From Formosa sp. Hel1_31_208 (GTDB lineage: Bacteria; Bacteroidota; Bacteroidia; Flavobacteriales; Flavobacteriaceae): 64,000 nucleotides of DNA. This document shows positions 9,659-18,199 of this stretch, piece by piece. Location of the stretch: contig NZ_LT629733.1 in the NCBI RefSeq assembly GCF_900104785.1, positions 1,520,501 through 1,584,500 of the forward strand, given 5' to 3'. Position 1 is the stretch's first letter; each line of letters opens with the position of its first letter. Under the pieces are notes generated by a model. The model searched no databases, was not told the origin of the DNA, and was given only the letters and a program-made list of their open reading frames with translations. Both the position numbers and the translations under genes were made by a program.

Positions 9659-11176
9659 TTAAATACTAAACCCTAGAGTTAGTGTAATATTAGAATTCAT
9701 AGTATCTATAGTTGCAGCATCAGTAAGTCCAACAGAAAACAATTCGTTATTAACGGTTCTTTCAGCTTGGTCATACGTTAAATCTAATCTCGTGTTTCCG
9801 AAGTTATAACCAATACCAAGTGAATAACCTGTAAGGTCTCCGTAGAATGTATCATCTTCAAATGGACTTTCTTCAAAACGATATCCGCCTCTAAAACTGA
9901 ATTGCTTGTACTTATATTCACCTCCAAAACGATAGGTTTGAGCAGTTTTAAAAAGAGTATTCATCGTTTCGTTTTGTGAAGCAAAGAATGGATCCGAAGA
10001 TGGTCTAAATTCTGTGTTTTGATAGTTTCTTCTAGAGTAATCAAAACTTAATAGACCACGTTCACCAACGTAAGCTAAACTTCCAGTGACTTTACCCGGA
10101 GATTGTAACCGATATTCAGGGAATATATTAATGATGTTAGGATTAATAGATGTCGTAAAATCTCCATCGACATCATCCATAACGAACGTAGAAATACTTT
10201 GTGATGTTTCTTCAAAAATAGTGAACCAAGTCGGAGAATTATAACTTAGTCCGGCTCTCAATTCATTTGTAACCTTCAAAATAGCCCCTAACTGAAAAGA
10301 GAATCCATTTCCAGTTGTAAATAGGCTGTTTTCAAATCGAACATCAGTCACAAGCGATCCAACGTTTGAGTTAGATTCACTAAAACCAGTAAATCGTTCA
10401 TAATTGATGAAATGTGCGTTAAGATTTAATCCTACGTATAGTTTCTCTTCGTATTGTGCCGCTGCATTAAAGCCTAATTTTCCATTGTAACCTGTAGCTA
10501 AATAACGGTAATTCTGACTAAAAGATCCAGGTGCAATATTTGAAGTATAAGCTGTATTACCATCGGTGTTATCAACAGGTTCCAAAATAAAGGATTCATA
10601 ACCTAAAAAAGCTTGTTGATTACCGAAGCCATAAAAGGCACCAATCTCACCATAAGCTTCATTTAGTGTTTCTCCGGGAAATGCAGAAATTTGATCTAGA
10701 GGACGACCTTGGGCATAAGCTAAGAAATAACTGTCTATTGAATTTGTATTTACACCAGATGCAAACCACTGATCATCATAATTAGCAGTCTTGTCATAAG
10801 CTACGGATAAAACAAATTTTTTCCATGGGGCGTTTTCATTTCTATTAATAAACACAAATGCCGCTCCAGCTTGATTTAAATCAATTTTTGAATCAGATGA
10901 TGTACTTCTACCGTTGAAAAATGCAATATCATTATCAACGTTTAGGCTAGAAAGTGAAAGCGATGCATGACTCTCCTTAAAGATAGCTGAACTGGCAGGA
11001 TTGATACTTATCGCTGACATGTCGCCACCTAAGGCACCAAAGGCGCCACTTAATGCTCTAAAACGAGCAGTTCCTTGAACTTCATCCTGTGAAAATCTTA
11101 GGGCATCAGATATGTCCTGAGCCATAATATTAGACATAGATAGTACACCTATGGCGAGTATAGTAAACTTTTTCAT
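9659..11176 (-). CDS. FadL/OmpP1-type outer membrane transport protein
   Basis: 505-residue outer membrane beta-barrel of the OmpP1/FadL/TodX family, which takes up hydrophobic compounds. A signal peptide (MKKFTILAIGVLSMSNIMAQ) is followed by the family's N-terminal hatch-like start DISDALRFSQDEVQGTARFR and GALGGDMSAISINPAS, then alternating polar and aromatic strands to a C-terminal LTLGFSI, a typical last barrel strand. The lipoprotein gene at 11213-12220 ends 36 bases upstream with no promoter or terminator visible between them, so the two may be one operon. The transported compound cannot be read from the sequence. Confidence 0.88.
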   Translation of the reverse strand: MKKFTILAIGVLSMSNIMAQDISDALRFSQDEVQGTARFRALSGAFGALGGDMSAISINPASSAIFKESHASLSLSSLNVDNDIAFFNGRSTSSDSKIDLNQAGAAFVFINRNENAPWKKFVLSVAYDKTANYDDQWFASGVNTNSIDSYFLAYAQGRPLDQISAFPGETLNEAYGEIGAFYGFGNQQAFLGYESFILEPVDNTDGNTAYTSNIAPGSFSQNYRYLATGYNGKLGFNAAAQYEEKLYVGLNLNAHFINYERFTGFSESNSNVGSLVTDVRFENSLFTTGNGFSFQLGAILKVTNELRAGLSYNSPTWFTIFEETSQSISTFVMDDVDGDFTTSINPNIINIFPEYRLQSPGKVTGSLAYVGERGLLSFDYSRRNYQNTEFRPSSDPFFASQNETMNTLFKTAQTYRFGGEYKYKQFSFRGGYRFEESPFEDDTFYGDLTGYSLGIGYNFGNTRLDLTYDQAERTVNNELFSVGLTDAATIDTMNSNITLTLGFSI

Positions 11177-11212
11177 ATTAAAATATTGTAATTAAAGAAC
11201 TAATAATTTAGA

Positions 11213-12220
11213 TTATCCTCTGCGTCCAGAACCGCCTCTGCTTGAGCCGCCTGAAGACCTCGTAGATCCACCACTACTTCGACTACCACCGCCACTGCGC
11301 ACTGCTGGTGAGCTACTTCTTCTAGGTGTTGACATTCTTGTTCTTGAAGAAGAGTTGGAGTTAGTTCTTGTTCTTGGTCGTGCAGAAGAATTATTGCTTC
11401 TGGTTCGTGTTGATCTTGGTCTAACCGATGAGTTATTTCCTCTTGGACGCACCGAACGCGTTGATCTCACGCTAGAATTATTTCGCCTTGAGTTAAATGT
11501 AGATCTACTTCTAACTGAAGATGAATTCCTTCTTGAAATTGATGCTCTATTTCTACTGTAGGATGCATTTCTATTCAATCCTGAAACATTTGCACCTCGT
11601 CGTCCATAATTATACGCATAGCCTGCTCCATTATAATAACTGTTAGCAAAAAAGCCATTGAAACCAGGAGGGCACCAAAAATTATTGTATCCAAATCCGG
11701 CGTTCCAGCCCCAATTATTCCAGCCAAATCCAGCATTCCATCCCCAGTTATTCCATCCCCAAGGACGATTCCAGCGATTCCATAAGCCTAAAGGTTGTCC
11801 CCAACCAAAACCAGCGTTCCATCCCCAAGCATTCCATCCCCAGTTATTCCAACCGTTGTCATAGAAATTGATAGTTACATTTTCATTAGCTTGTCCCCAA
11901 CCTGCATAACCAGTTTGTTGGCTTTCCTGGGGGTCTTCTATATAATTACTGCTATAGCTATCTATATCAGTAAAAATAGCACTACCGTCATCAGGAATGC
12001 TGTTGTATTGATTGTCTTTTTCAGTAAAATAATCTTTGTAATACCTATTATCGTCAACATTAACCGTTGTTGCTTCCTCATAGACCACTGCATCATTATC
12101 GTATATTCCATCACTGTCATAACCAACATATTGGTATGAGCCGCAAGAAGCTAATAATAAGGTCATGCTAAGCGCAACAAAAAACGGAAATTTTGTATGT
12201 ATGTAATTCTTAAACCGCAT
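11213..12220 (-). CDS. Lipoprotein with Trp/Asn/Gly repeats and an Arg/Ser-rich tail
   Basis: 335 residues. A signal sequence ends in a lipobox (TLLLASC-G), predicting an outer membrane lipoprotein. The acidic N-terminal third is rich in Asp and Tyr. The middle (about 120-190) is a degenerate array of WNNWGWNAGFGW-type units. The last 110 residues are almost only Ser, Arg, Asn, Thr and Gly, ending in glycine-serine runs. Net charge therefore flips from acidic to very basic along the chain. No known catalytic motif was found. Flavobacterial genomes often have such proteins annotated as hypothetical. A role in binding surface polysaccharide or nucleic acid is conceivable but unproven. Confidence 0.8.
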   Translation of the reverse strand: MRFKNYIHTKFPFFVALSMTLLLASCGSYQYVGYDSDGIYDNDAVVYEEATTVNVDDNRYYKDYFTEKDNQYNSIPDDGSAIFTDIDSYSSNYIEDPQESQQTGYAGWGQANENVTINFYDNGWNNWGWNAWGWNAGFGWGQPLGLWNRWNRPWGWNNWGWNAGFGWNNWGWNAGFGYNNFWCPPGFNGFFANSYYNGAGYAYNYGRRGANVSGLNRNASYSRNRASISRRNSSSVRSRSTFNSRRNNSSVRSTRSVRPRGNNSSVRPRSTRTRSNNSSARPRTRTNSNSSSRTRMSTPRRSSSPAVRSGGGSRSSGGSTRSSGGSSRGGSGRRG

Positions 12221-12235
12221 ATCTCTTTATTTTTA

Positions 12236-12266
12236 TTGTTGAACATTACAAAAATAGTTAGTTTTG
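12236..12266 (+). promoter_or_regulatory. Promoter of proS
   Basis: TTG at 12236-12238, 20-base spacer, then TAGTTTTG at 12259-12266. Predicted start near 12272 gives a leader of about 48 bases. Confidence 0.6.
12249..12256 (-). promoter_or_regulatory. Candidate -7 element of the Arg/Trp-rich lipoprotein gene
   Basis: Leftward TATTTTTG, a full TAnnTTTG match, about 30 bases before the ATG at 12220. It lies three bases from the rightward proS -7 element. Confidence 0.45.
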
Positions 12267-12320
12267 CTGAACTATTTTTTTATTTAACATATACACAACT
12301 TTTGTGCCAAAACACCTAAA

Positions 12321-13799
12321 ATGAGTAAAAATCTTACAAGTAGAGCGGAAGACTATTCCAAATGGTATAATGAACTGGTCGTCAAAGCCGATTTAGCTGA
12401 GAATTCTGCGGTTAGAGGGTGTATGGTTATTAAACCTTATGGCTATGCAATATGGGAAAAAATGCAAGCAGAATTAGATCGAATGTTCAAAGAAACGGGA
12501 CATCAAAACGCCTATTTTCCATTATTTGTGCCGAAAAGTCTGTTTGAAGCCGAAGAAAAGAATGCAGAAGGTTTTGCAAAGGAATGTGCTGTTGTTACCC
12601 ATTATCGACTTCAAAATGATCCAGAAAACGAAGGAAAGCTTCGTGTTGATCCTGAAGCTAAGCTAGAAGAAGAACTAATTGTGAGACCGACAAGTGAAGC
12701 GATTATTTGGAATACTTTTAAAGGATGGGTTCAAAGTTATAGAGATTTACCGCTTTTAATAAATCAATGGGCAAATGTAGTGCGTTGGGAGATGCGAACG
12801 CGCTTATTTCTGCGTACTGCAGAGTTTTTGTGGCAAGAAGGACATACGGCTCATGCTACCGAAGCAGAAGCGCTTATAGAGGCAGAACAGATGAATGATG
12901 TTTATGCTGAGTTTGCAGAAAACTTTATGGCAATTCCTGTAATTAAAGGAGTGAAGTCTGAAAGCGAACGATTCGCTGGAGCTGTTGAAACCTATTGTAT
13001 TGAAGCACTAATGCAAGATGGCAAGTCTTTGCAAGCAGGGACTTCTCATTTTTTAGGACAAAATTTCGCAAAAGCTTTTGATGTTAAGTTTACAAATAAC
13101 GAAGGTAAACTCGATTATGTTTGGGCTACATCATGGGGTGTTTCAACGCGATTAATTGGTGCATTGATTATGACTCATAGTGATGATAAAGGATTGGTGT
13201 TGCCACCAAATTTAGCACCTTTTCAAGTGGTTATCGTTCCTATTTATAAAAATGATGAACAACTAGCTACAATTACAGAGAAGGCTCAAGATATTGTTAA
13301 GCAACTTAAAACTCTGGGTATAACCTGTAAGTTCGATGCTAGAACCACGCACAGACCAGGCGCGAAATTTGCGCAACATGAATTGCAGGGAGTTCCATTA
13401 CGAATAGCTATTGGTCCAAAAGATTTGGAAAATGAAACAGTAGAATTAGCACGACGTGATACTTTAACCAAAGATATTATTCCTATGTCTGAGTTAGTAC
13501 CTAAGATCGATACACTTTTAAAGACAATTCAAAAGGAGTTATTCATTAAAGCCTCAAATTTTAGAGATTCTCATATCACGGAAGTAGATGATTTTGAAAC
13601 ATTTAAAACGGTACTAGAACATAAAACAGGATTTATTTCAGCACATTGGGATGGTACAATGGAAACTGAGCAAAAAATCAAGGAACTCACTAAAGCTACA
13701 ATTAGGTGTATTCCTATGGAAGTAAAAAAAGAAGCTGGAACATGCGTTTTTAGTGGTAAACCGTCAACTAATCGTGTGCTATTTGCGAAGGCGTATTAA
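12321..13799 (+). CDS. proS: Prolyl-tRNA synthetase (short, archaeal/eukaryote-like type)
   Basis: Class II synthetase charging tRNA-Pro. At 492 residues it lacks the YbaK-like editing insertion of the E. coli-type enzyme and matches the ProRS subtype common in Bacteroidota. Visible are the motif 2 region [20 protein letters not shown] with [16 protein letters not shown], the [11 protein letters not shown] proline-site segment and the class II motif 3 region [12 protein letters not shown]. The anticodon-binding domain follows (from about 300) and the C-terminus ends in the characteristic VLFAKAY. The gene is monocistronic, with its own promoter. Confidence 0.97.
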   Translation: MSKNLTSRAEDYSKWYNELVVKADLAENSAVRGCMVIKPYGYAIWEKMQAELDRMFKETGHQNAYFPLFVPKSLFEAEEKNAEGFAKECAVVTHYRLQNDPENEGKLRVDPEAKLEEELIVRPTSEAIIWNTFKGWVQSYRDLPLLINQWANVVRWEMRTRLFLRTAEFLWQEGHTAHATEAEALIEAEQMNDVYAEFAENFMAIPVIKGVKSESERFAGAVETYCIEALMQDGKSLQAGTSHFLGQNFAKAFDVKFTNNEGKLDYVWATSWGVSTRLIGALIMTHSDDKGLVLPPNLAPFQVVIVPIYKNDEQLATITEKAQDIVKQLKTLGITCKFDARTTHRPGAKFAQHELQGVPLRIAIGPKDLENETVELARRDTLTKDIIPMSELVPKIDTLLKTIQKELFIKASNFRDSHITEVDDFETFKTVLEHKTGFISAHWDGTMETEQKIKELTKATIRCIPMEVKKEAGTCVFSGKPSTNRVLFAKAY

Positions 13800-13827
13800 A
13801 TTTTTTTTAAAATTTTTTATTTAGGTG

Positions 13828-13857
13828 TTGCAACATTTAAAAATAGTTGTATTTTTG
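13828..13857 (+). promoter_or_regulatory. Promoter of tRNA-Glu and rpsT
   Basis: TTG at 13828-13830, a 19-base spacer and TATTTTTG at 13850-13857: both sigma-ABfr elements at ideal spacing. The transcript would carry about 80 leader bases before the tRNA. The leader contains a 9-bp inverted repeat, ATGAGTAAT (13866-13874) and ATTACTCAT (13921-13929), that closes just before the tRNA 5' end. Confidence 0.75.
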
Positions 13858-13943
13858 CATCCGCAATGAGTAATTGCACGTTCATTTGAAAAGTGGTTTA
13901 ATGGTTAGTAAAATTGTTAGATTACTCATATAATAACTCAAAT

Positions 13944-14015
13944 GGCCCGTTCGTCTATCGGCTAGGACGCCAGGTTTTCATCCTGGTAAGAGGGGTTCGA
14001 TTCCCCTACGGGCTA
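13944..14015 (+). tRNA. tRNA-Glu (anticodon TTC)
   Basis: 72 bases. Acceptor stem GGCCCGT / ACGGGCT, with a G-U first pair; anticodon stem CCAGG / CCTGG around loop TTTTCAT with anticodon TTC at 13977-13979; T arm AGGGG-TTCGATT-CCCCT; discriminator A. CCA is not encoded. rpsT follows 24 bases later on the same transcript. Confidence 0.97.
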
Positions 14016-14039
14016 CAATTTTTTAATAAAAAAGAAAAA

Positions 14040-14294
14040 ATGGCAAATCATAAGTCAGCATTAAAAAGAATTAGAAGTAACGAAGCAAAGCGTTTACGTA
14101 ACAGATATCAACACAAAACAACTCGTGGTGCTATTAAAAGATTACGTGACATGGAAAAAGCTAAAGAAGCAAAAGAATATTTGCCTTCAGTGATTACTAT
14201 GATTGATAAACTTGCGAAAAACAACATCATACATGACAATAAAGCTGCTAACTTAAAATCTAAGTTAACTAAACATGTAGCTTCCCTAAGCTAA
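14040..14294 (+). CDS. rpsT: 30S ribosomal protein S20
   Basis: 84 residues, strongly basic, beginning MANHKSALKRIRSNEAKRLR, the conserved S20 start; it binds 16S rRNA early in 30S assembly. The ATG at 14040 overlaps the last A of an A-rich spacer. It is probably co-transcribed with the upstream tRNA-Glu, because no promoter element lies in the 24-base gap and a strong terminator follows. Confidence 0.97.
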   Translation: MANHKSALKRIRSNEAKRLRNRYQHKTTRGAIKRLRDMEKAKEAKEYLPSVITMIDKLAKNNIIHDNKAANLKSKLTKHVASLS

Positions 14295-14318
14295 CAAGAA
14301 TTTAAATTATAATTATTT

Positions 14319-14351
14319 AAAAAAGCTTCTCTTTTAGAGAAGCTTTTTTTT
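14319..14351 (+). terminator. Intrinsic terminator of rpsT
   Basis: Stem AAAGCTTCTC / GAGAAGCTTT with an A tract before and T8 after, 25 bases past the rpsT stop. Confidence 0.85.
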
Positions 14352-14372
14352 ATTGGTCAATTTATGGCGCCT

Positions 14373-14408
14373 AAAAAAAGCTCTTAATTTGAATTAAGAG
14401 CTTTTTTT
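14373..14408 (-). terminator. Terminator of rho, able to act in both directions
   Basis: AAAAAAAGCTCTTAATT - TG - AATTAAGAGCTTTTTTT is a perfect hairpin with A and T tracts on both sides, placed between convergent rpsT and rho. Confidence 0.8.
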
Positions 14409-14433
14409 AGTTTAGATTTATAAGTCTATTTGA

Positions 14434-16125
14434 TTACCCATTCATAGATATCAAGAATTCTTCATTATTTCTCGTTTGTTTGAACCTCTCATTGATAAAC
14501 TCCATAGCTTCTACAGGATTCATATCAGCAAGATATTTACGCATTACCCACATCCTTTGAATTGTTGTAGCGTCTAATAAAATATCATCTCGTCGTGTAC
14601 TAGAAGATGTTAAATCGATAGCTGGGAAAATACGACGATTAGAAATCTTACGATCTAATTGTAACTCCATATTACCAGTGCCTTTAAATTCTTCAAAGAT
14701 TACTTCATCCATTTTAGACCCTGTTTCGGTTAAGGCTGTAGCAATAATTGTTAATGACCCTCCATTTTCAATGTTTCGCGCAGCTCCAAAGAACCGTTTA
14801 GGTTTATGAAGTGCGTTGGCATCAACACCACCACTTAAAATCTTACCAGAAGCAGGTTGAACTGAGTTATAAGCTCTTGCTAAACGTGTTATAGAGTCTA
14901 AAAGAATCACCACATCGTGGCCACATTCTACCAGACGTTTTGCTTTTTCCAATACGATATTCGCGATTTTTACGTGCTCATGTGCTTCTTTATCAAATGT
15001 AGAGGCAATTACTTCACCACGCACATTACGTTGCATATCTGTAACTTCTTCAGGACGTTCATCGATTAATAAAATCATTTGATAAACTTCAGGATGATTC
15101 GCGGCAATTGCATTGGCAACATCCTTCAGTAACATCGTTTTACCTGTTTTCGGTTGTGATACAATCATACCACGTTGTCCTTTTCCTATTGGAGCGAACA
15201 AATCCATAATTCGTGTAGAGATAGTTGCTTGTTTCTCCGCTAAATTAAATTTCTCTTCAGGGAATAAAGGCGTTAAGTGTTCAAAAGCAACACGGTCTCT
15301 AACAACATTTGGGTTCTGACCGTTAATTTTACTGACCTTAATTAAGGGGAAATATTTTTCACCTTCTTTCGGTGGACGTACATTTCCAAAAACAGTATCG
15401 CCAACTTTTAATCCAAATAAACGAATTTGTGATTGGGATACATAGATATCATCTGGAGATGATAAATAGTTATAATCAGATGACCGTAAAAAACCGTAGC
15501 CATCTTGCATGATATCTAATACACCTTCACTCTCTATGATAGCATCAAATTCAAAGTCTGGTTCTCTGTAACGGTTACGATTATCTTTGTTGCCGTTATT
15601 TTTATGCACATTACCATCCTTGTGACGCGGATTAGGCTTATTGTCATTGCTTTTCTGACGTGGATTAGGTTTGTGATCTTTTGATTGATTTTGTTTATTA
15701 TCCTTATCCTTATCCTTGTGACGCGGATTAGGCTTATTGTCATTAGGGTTTTTAGAACGATTATCAGTGTTTTGATTCGTGTTTTGTGGATTTCTATTAT
15801 CCTTCTTTTCATGAGGTTTAGATGGAGTTGGACTATTGTCTTTCTTCTCATCTAACTCCATTTTTTGTTGGGTCGGATTTTGATCTTTTTTGTTCTCAAC
15901 ACGGGCTCGAGGCTTACGTTGGGGTTGTGGTTTTTTTGGAGCTTCTTTTGGAGCATCTTTTAGAACTTCTTTTTTGACAGCATCTGGATTGGCGGCCTGA
16001 AAGTCTAAAATTTGATAAACAAGATCTAATTTTTTTAAAGTACGGTATTTAGGTACGTTTAATTTTTGAGCTATTTCCTGAAGTTCAGGAAGCTTTTTTG
16101 CTTTTAATTCGGAAATTTCGAACAT
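14434..16125 (-). CDS. rho: Transcription termination factor Rho with a long disordered insertion
   Basis: Hexameric RNA helicase that ends transcription. 563 residues: N-terminal Rho_N helical domain ([19 protein letters not shown], 1-50); a low-complexity insertion (about 60-205) made of Lys, Asn, Asp, Pro and Gln with the unit [10 protein letters not shown] repeated; the RNA-binding cold-shock-like domain ([15 protein letters not shown]); then the RecA-like ATPase with Walker [10 protein letters not shown] near residue 325, the Walker B region [16 protein letters not shown] and the C-terminal [10 protein letters not shown]. Insertions here are usual in Bacteroidota Rho. In Bacteroides thetaiotaomicron a disordered region of Rho has been reported to drive condensate formation, so the insert may be functional. 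Confidence 0.97.
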   Translation of the reverse strand: MFEISELKAKKLPELQEIAQKLNVPKYRTLKKLDLVYQILDFQAANPDAVKKEVLKDAPKEAPKKPQPQRKPRARVENKKDQNPTQQKMELDEKKDNSPTPSKPHEKKDNRNPQNTNQNTDNRSKNPNDNKPNPRHKDKDKDNKQNQSKDHKPNPRQKSNDNKPNPRHKDGNVHKNNGNKDNRNRYREPDFEFDAIIESEGVLDIMQDGYGFLRSSDYNYLSSPDDIYVSQSQIRLFGLKVGDTVFGNVRPPKEGEKYFPLIKVSKINGQNPNVVRDRVAFEHLTPLFPEEKFNLAEKQATISTRIMDLFAPIGKGQRGMIVSQPKTGKTMLLKDVANAIAANHPEVYQMILLIDERPEEVTDMQRNVRGEVIASTFDKEAHEHVKIANIVLEKAKRLVECGHDVVILLDSITRLARAYNSVQPASGKILSGGVDANALHKPKRFFGAARNIENGGSLTIIATALTETGSKMDEVIFEEFKGTGNMELQLDRKISNRRIFPAIDLTSSSTRRDDILLDATTIQRMWVMRKYLADMNPVEAMEFINERFKQTRNNEEFLISMNG

Positions 16126-16316
16126 GTATGTGTGTACTAATTAAGTTTATTCTATGAAATGGATTCGATTCTTACTTTTCTGAAAACTGTACTACTGGGA
16201 AAAATTTGAAAAAAATCTGAAGATTTAACATGCTGCTACACTGTAGGTAACACATTGTTGTTGCAATAATACGATTTTATTTTTAAAATTTAATATTACT
16301 TTTAAAAAGAAACTAG

Positions 16317-16324
16317 TAATTTTG
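16317..16324 (+). promoter_or_regulatory. Candidate -7 element of the DUF4293 gene
   Basis: TAATTTTG, a full match. Transcription would begin near 16330, which favours the ATG at 16347 over a GTG at 16335. Confidence 0.5.
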
Positions 16325-16346
16325 TCCCTCATTAGTGCTAATAGTT

Positions 16347-16757
16347 ATGATTCAACGCATACAAACCGTATACTTATTACTTGCTGGCGCAGTGTCTGCA
16401 GGTTTAATATTTGTATTTCATCTTTGGACCAATACCGAGGACCTTCCCGTATATGCTAAAGACAACTATTTGTATTTAGGTTTGTTTTTAGGTTCTGCTT
16501 TATTATCTTTAATTTCAATTTTTAATTACAAAAACAGAAAGTTTCAATTTGTTTTGGGACGTCTTAATATCATATTAAACTTTATTTTATTAGGATTTTT
16601 TGTATATCAATTGCTAATCCCACCTGGAGAAAGTCATATTTCTGAGAAAGGTGTTGCGATTTTCATACCTATCTTATCTATCGTGTTATTGGTATTAGCC
16701 AATAAGGCCATCAAGAAGGATGAAGATCTCGTCAAATCTGTTGATCGATTACGATAA
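16347..16757 (+). CDS. DUF4293 family membrane protein
   Basis: 136 residues with four predicted membrane helices (about 5-25, 40-60, 68-90 and 100-120) and a short charged tail. The start MIQRIQTVYLLLA is the conserved beginning of the Bacteroidota DUF4293 family, so the ATG at 16347 was chosen over an in-frame GTG 12 bases earlier. Homologues often sit next to rho, as here (divergent). Function is unknown. Confidence 0.85.
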   Translation: MIQRIQTVYLLLAGAVSAGLIFVFHLWTNTEDLPVYAKDNYLYLGLFLGSALLSLISIFNYKNRKFQFVLGRLNIILNFILLGFFVYQLLIPPGESHISEKGVAIFIPILSIVLLVLANKAIKKDEDLVKSVDRLR

Positions 16758-16787
16758 ACCCTATTATCTTAATTATTTTAGTGCGTA

Positions 16788-16816
16788 AACCCAAGGTGAA
16801 GACCTTGGGTTTTTTT
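16788..16816 (+). terminator. Intrinsic terminator after the DUF4293 gene
   Basis: AACCCAAGGT - GAAG - ACCTTGGGTT followed by T residues, about 30 bases after the stop. Confidence 0.85.
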
Positions 16817-16832
16817 ATGTTTGTATAATTGT

Positions 16833-17330
16833 TCAGTGCCGCTTTGGGAATTCAATGACTTCTAAATTTTCAATCTTTTTACCATCAATTGTGAAACGAA
16901 GCATCGTTCTTACTTTATGAAACCCGTGTTTTCCAGCTGCACCAGGATTCATATGTATGAGGTTGTATCGTTTATCGGGAATTACTTTTAAGATGTGCGA
17001 ATGTCCGCACACAAAAATTCTTGGTGGATTTGCCTTTATCAAATCACGTGTTCTCATATTGTATTTGGGTGGGTAACCACCAATATGCGTCATCCAAACC
17101 TCAACATCTTCACATGTAAATCGGTTATTTTCTGGAAACTCCGTACGCGCTTTGGCATCATCAATATTACCATAAACAGCTCTTAATGGTTTTAATGCCT
17201 TAATAGCATCAGTCACCTTTAGATCTCCAATATCGCCTGCATGCCAGACTTCGTCAGCTTGTTTTACATACTTGATAATAGCGTCGTCAATATAACTATG
17301 GGTATCTGAAAGTAAAAGGATTTTTGTCAT
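16833..17330 (-). CDS. YfcE/MJ0936-type metallophosphoesterase
   Basis: 165-residue cytoplasmic calcineurin-like phosphoesterase that would hydrolyse phosphodiesters using two metal ions. All metal-binding blocks are visible: SDTH at 8-11, HAGDIGD, the YGNIDD block, MTHIGG, and CGHSH with the following NPGAAG. Length fits the YfcE-like family. It converges with the DUF4293 gene across the terminator at 16788-16816. The natural substrate is not predictable from sequence. Confidence 0.9.
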   Translation of the reverse strand: MTKILLLSDTHSYIDDAIIKYVKQADEVWHAGDIGDLKVTDAIKALKPLRAVYGNIDDAKARTEFPENNRFTCEDVEVWMTHIGGYPPKYNMRTRDLIKANPPRIFVCGHSHILKVIPDKRYNLIHMNPGAAGKHGFHKVRTMLRFTIDGKKIENLEVIEFPKRH

Positions 17331-17417
17331 GTATTACTGTAATGAATGGGCTTAGCTTCTACTTTGGAGAAAAACATTTAATTATGTTAATCTAAGATAT
17401 TTCCAACGAAAACTATT

Positions 17418-17425
17418 TATCTTTG
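17418..17425 (+). promoter_or_regulatory. Candidate -7 element of truA
   Basis: TATCTTTG, a full match; its last G is the first base of a GTG that could otherwise be taken as the truA start. -33 is not clear. Confidence 0.5.
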
Positions 17426-17451
17426 TGTTTTTACAAAAGTATACCTTTCTA

Positions 17452-18192
17452 TTGAGATTTTTTATTCAATTATCATATAACGGAAAAGCCTACCACGGCT
17501 GGCAGAATCAGCCAGATGCTATTTCAGTTCAGGAAATTTTGGAGAACGCCTTGTCTACGCTTTTACAACAGAAAATAGCAGTTGTAGGCGCTGGACGAAC
17601 TGATGCTGGCGTGCACGCGTCTCAAATGTTCGCGCATTTTGATATCGTGGCACAACTTCCAGATAATTTGATATTTAAACTGAATTCATTTTTGCCCAAG
17701 GATATCGCAATTTATAATATTACTCCAGTAAATGATAAAGCGCATGCGCGTTTCGACGCTCTAAGTCGCACTTATAATTATCGTATATCTACTCGTAAGA
17801 ATGTATTTAATTTTGATTATGCATACACGTTACAAAAACAGCTGGATATAGAGGCCTTAAATAAAGCGTGTGAAATACTATTACAGTATAAGGATTTTCA
17901 ATGCTTTTCTAAGTCACATACTGATGTAAAAACGTATAATTGTAAAGTCATGCAAGCGGAGTGGAACGCAATTGGTGATGAACTCGTGTTTATTATTAAA
18001 GCAGACCGTTTTCTAAGAAATATGGTGAGAGCGATAGTAGGTACGCTTATTAATATTGGTTTGGGTAAAATGGAAGTAGAACACTTACATGAGATTATTG
18101 AATCAAAAGATAGAAGTAAGGCTGGGTTTTCGGTTCCAGCTCACGGATTATATTTGGAGGGTATAGCCTATCCGAAACACATATATTTATAA
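17452..18192 (+). CDS. truA: tRNA pseudouridine synthase A
   Basis: Makes pseudouridine at positions 38-40 of tRNA anticodon stems. The 246-residue form starts with TTG at 17452 and reads (M)RFFIQLSYNGKAYHGWQ, matching how family members begin. A GTG at 17425 would add nine residues, but it overlaps the -7 promoter element and so should lie outside the mRNA. The catalytic aspartate is in GAGRTDAGVHA, followed by FDALSRTYNYRI and the C-terminal RFLRNMVRAIVGTL. The ABC exporter gene begins seven bases after the stop, suggesting an operon. Confidence 0.93.
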   Translation: MRFFIQLSYNGKAYHGWQNQPDAISVQEILENALSTLLQQKIAVVGAGRTDAGVHASQMFAHFDIVAQLPDNLIFKLNSFLPKDIAIYNITPVNDKAHARFDALSRTYNYRISTRKNVFNFDYAYTLQKQLDIEALNKACEILLQYKDFQCFSKSHTDVKTYNCKVMQAEWNAIGDELVFIIKADRFLRNMVRAIVGTLINIGLGKMEVEHLHEIIESKDRSKAGFSVPAHGLYLEGIAYPKHIYL

Positions 18193-18199
18193 TTATTAA

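Noticed and set aside
11355-12139. Rightward frames over the Arg/Trp-rich lipoprotein gene
   Set aside because: Low-complexity Leu- or Pro-rich translations that arise from the opposite strand of repetitive sequence; no promoter or homology.
15534-15851. Alternate-frame protein inside the rho insertion
   Set aside because: Ile/Arg/Thr-only composition comes from the repetitive Asn/Lys codons of rho read in another frame.
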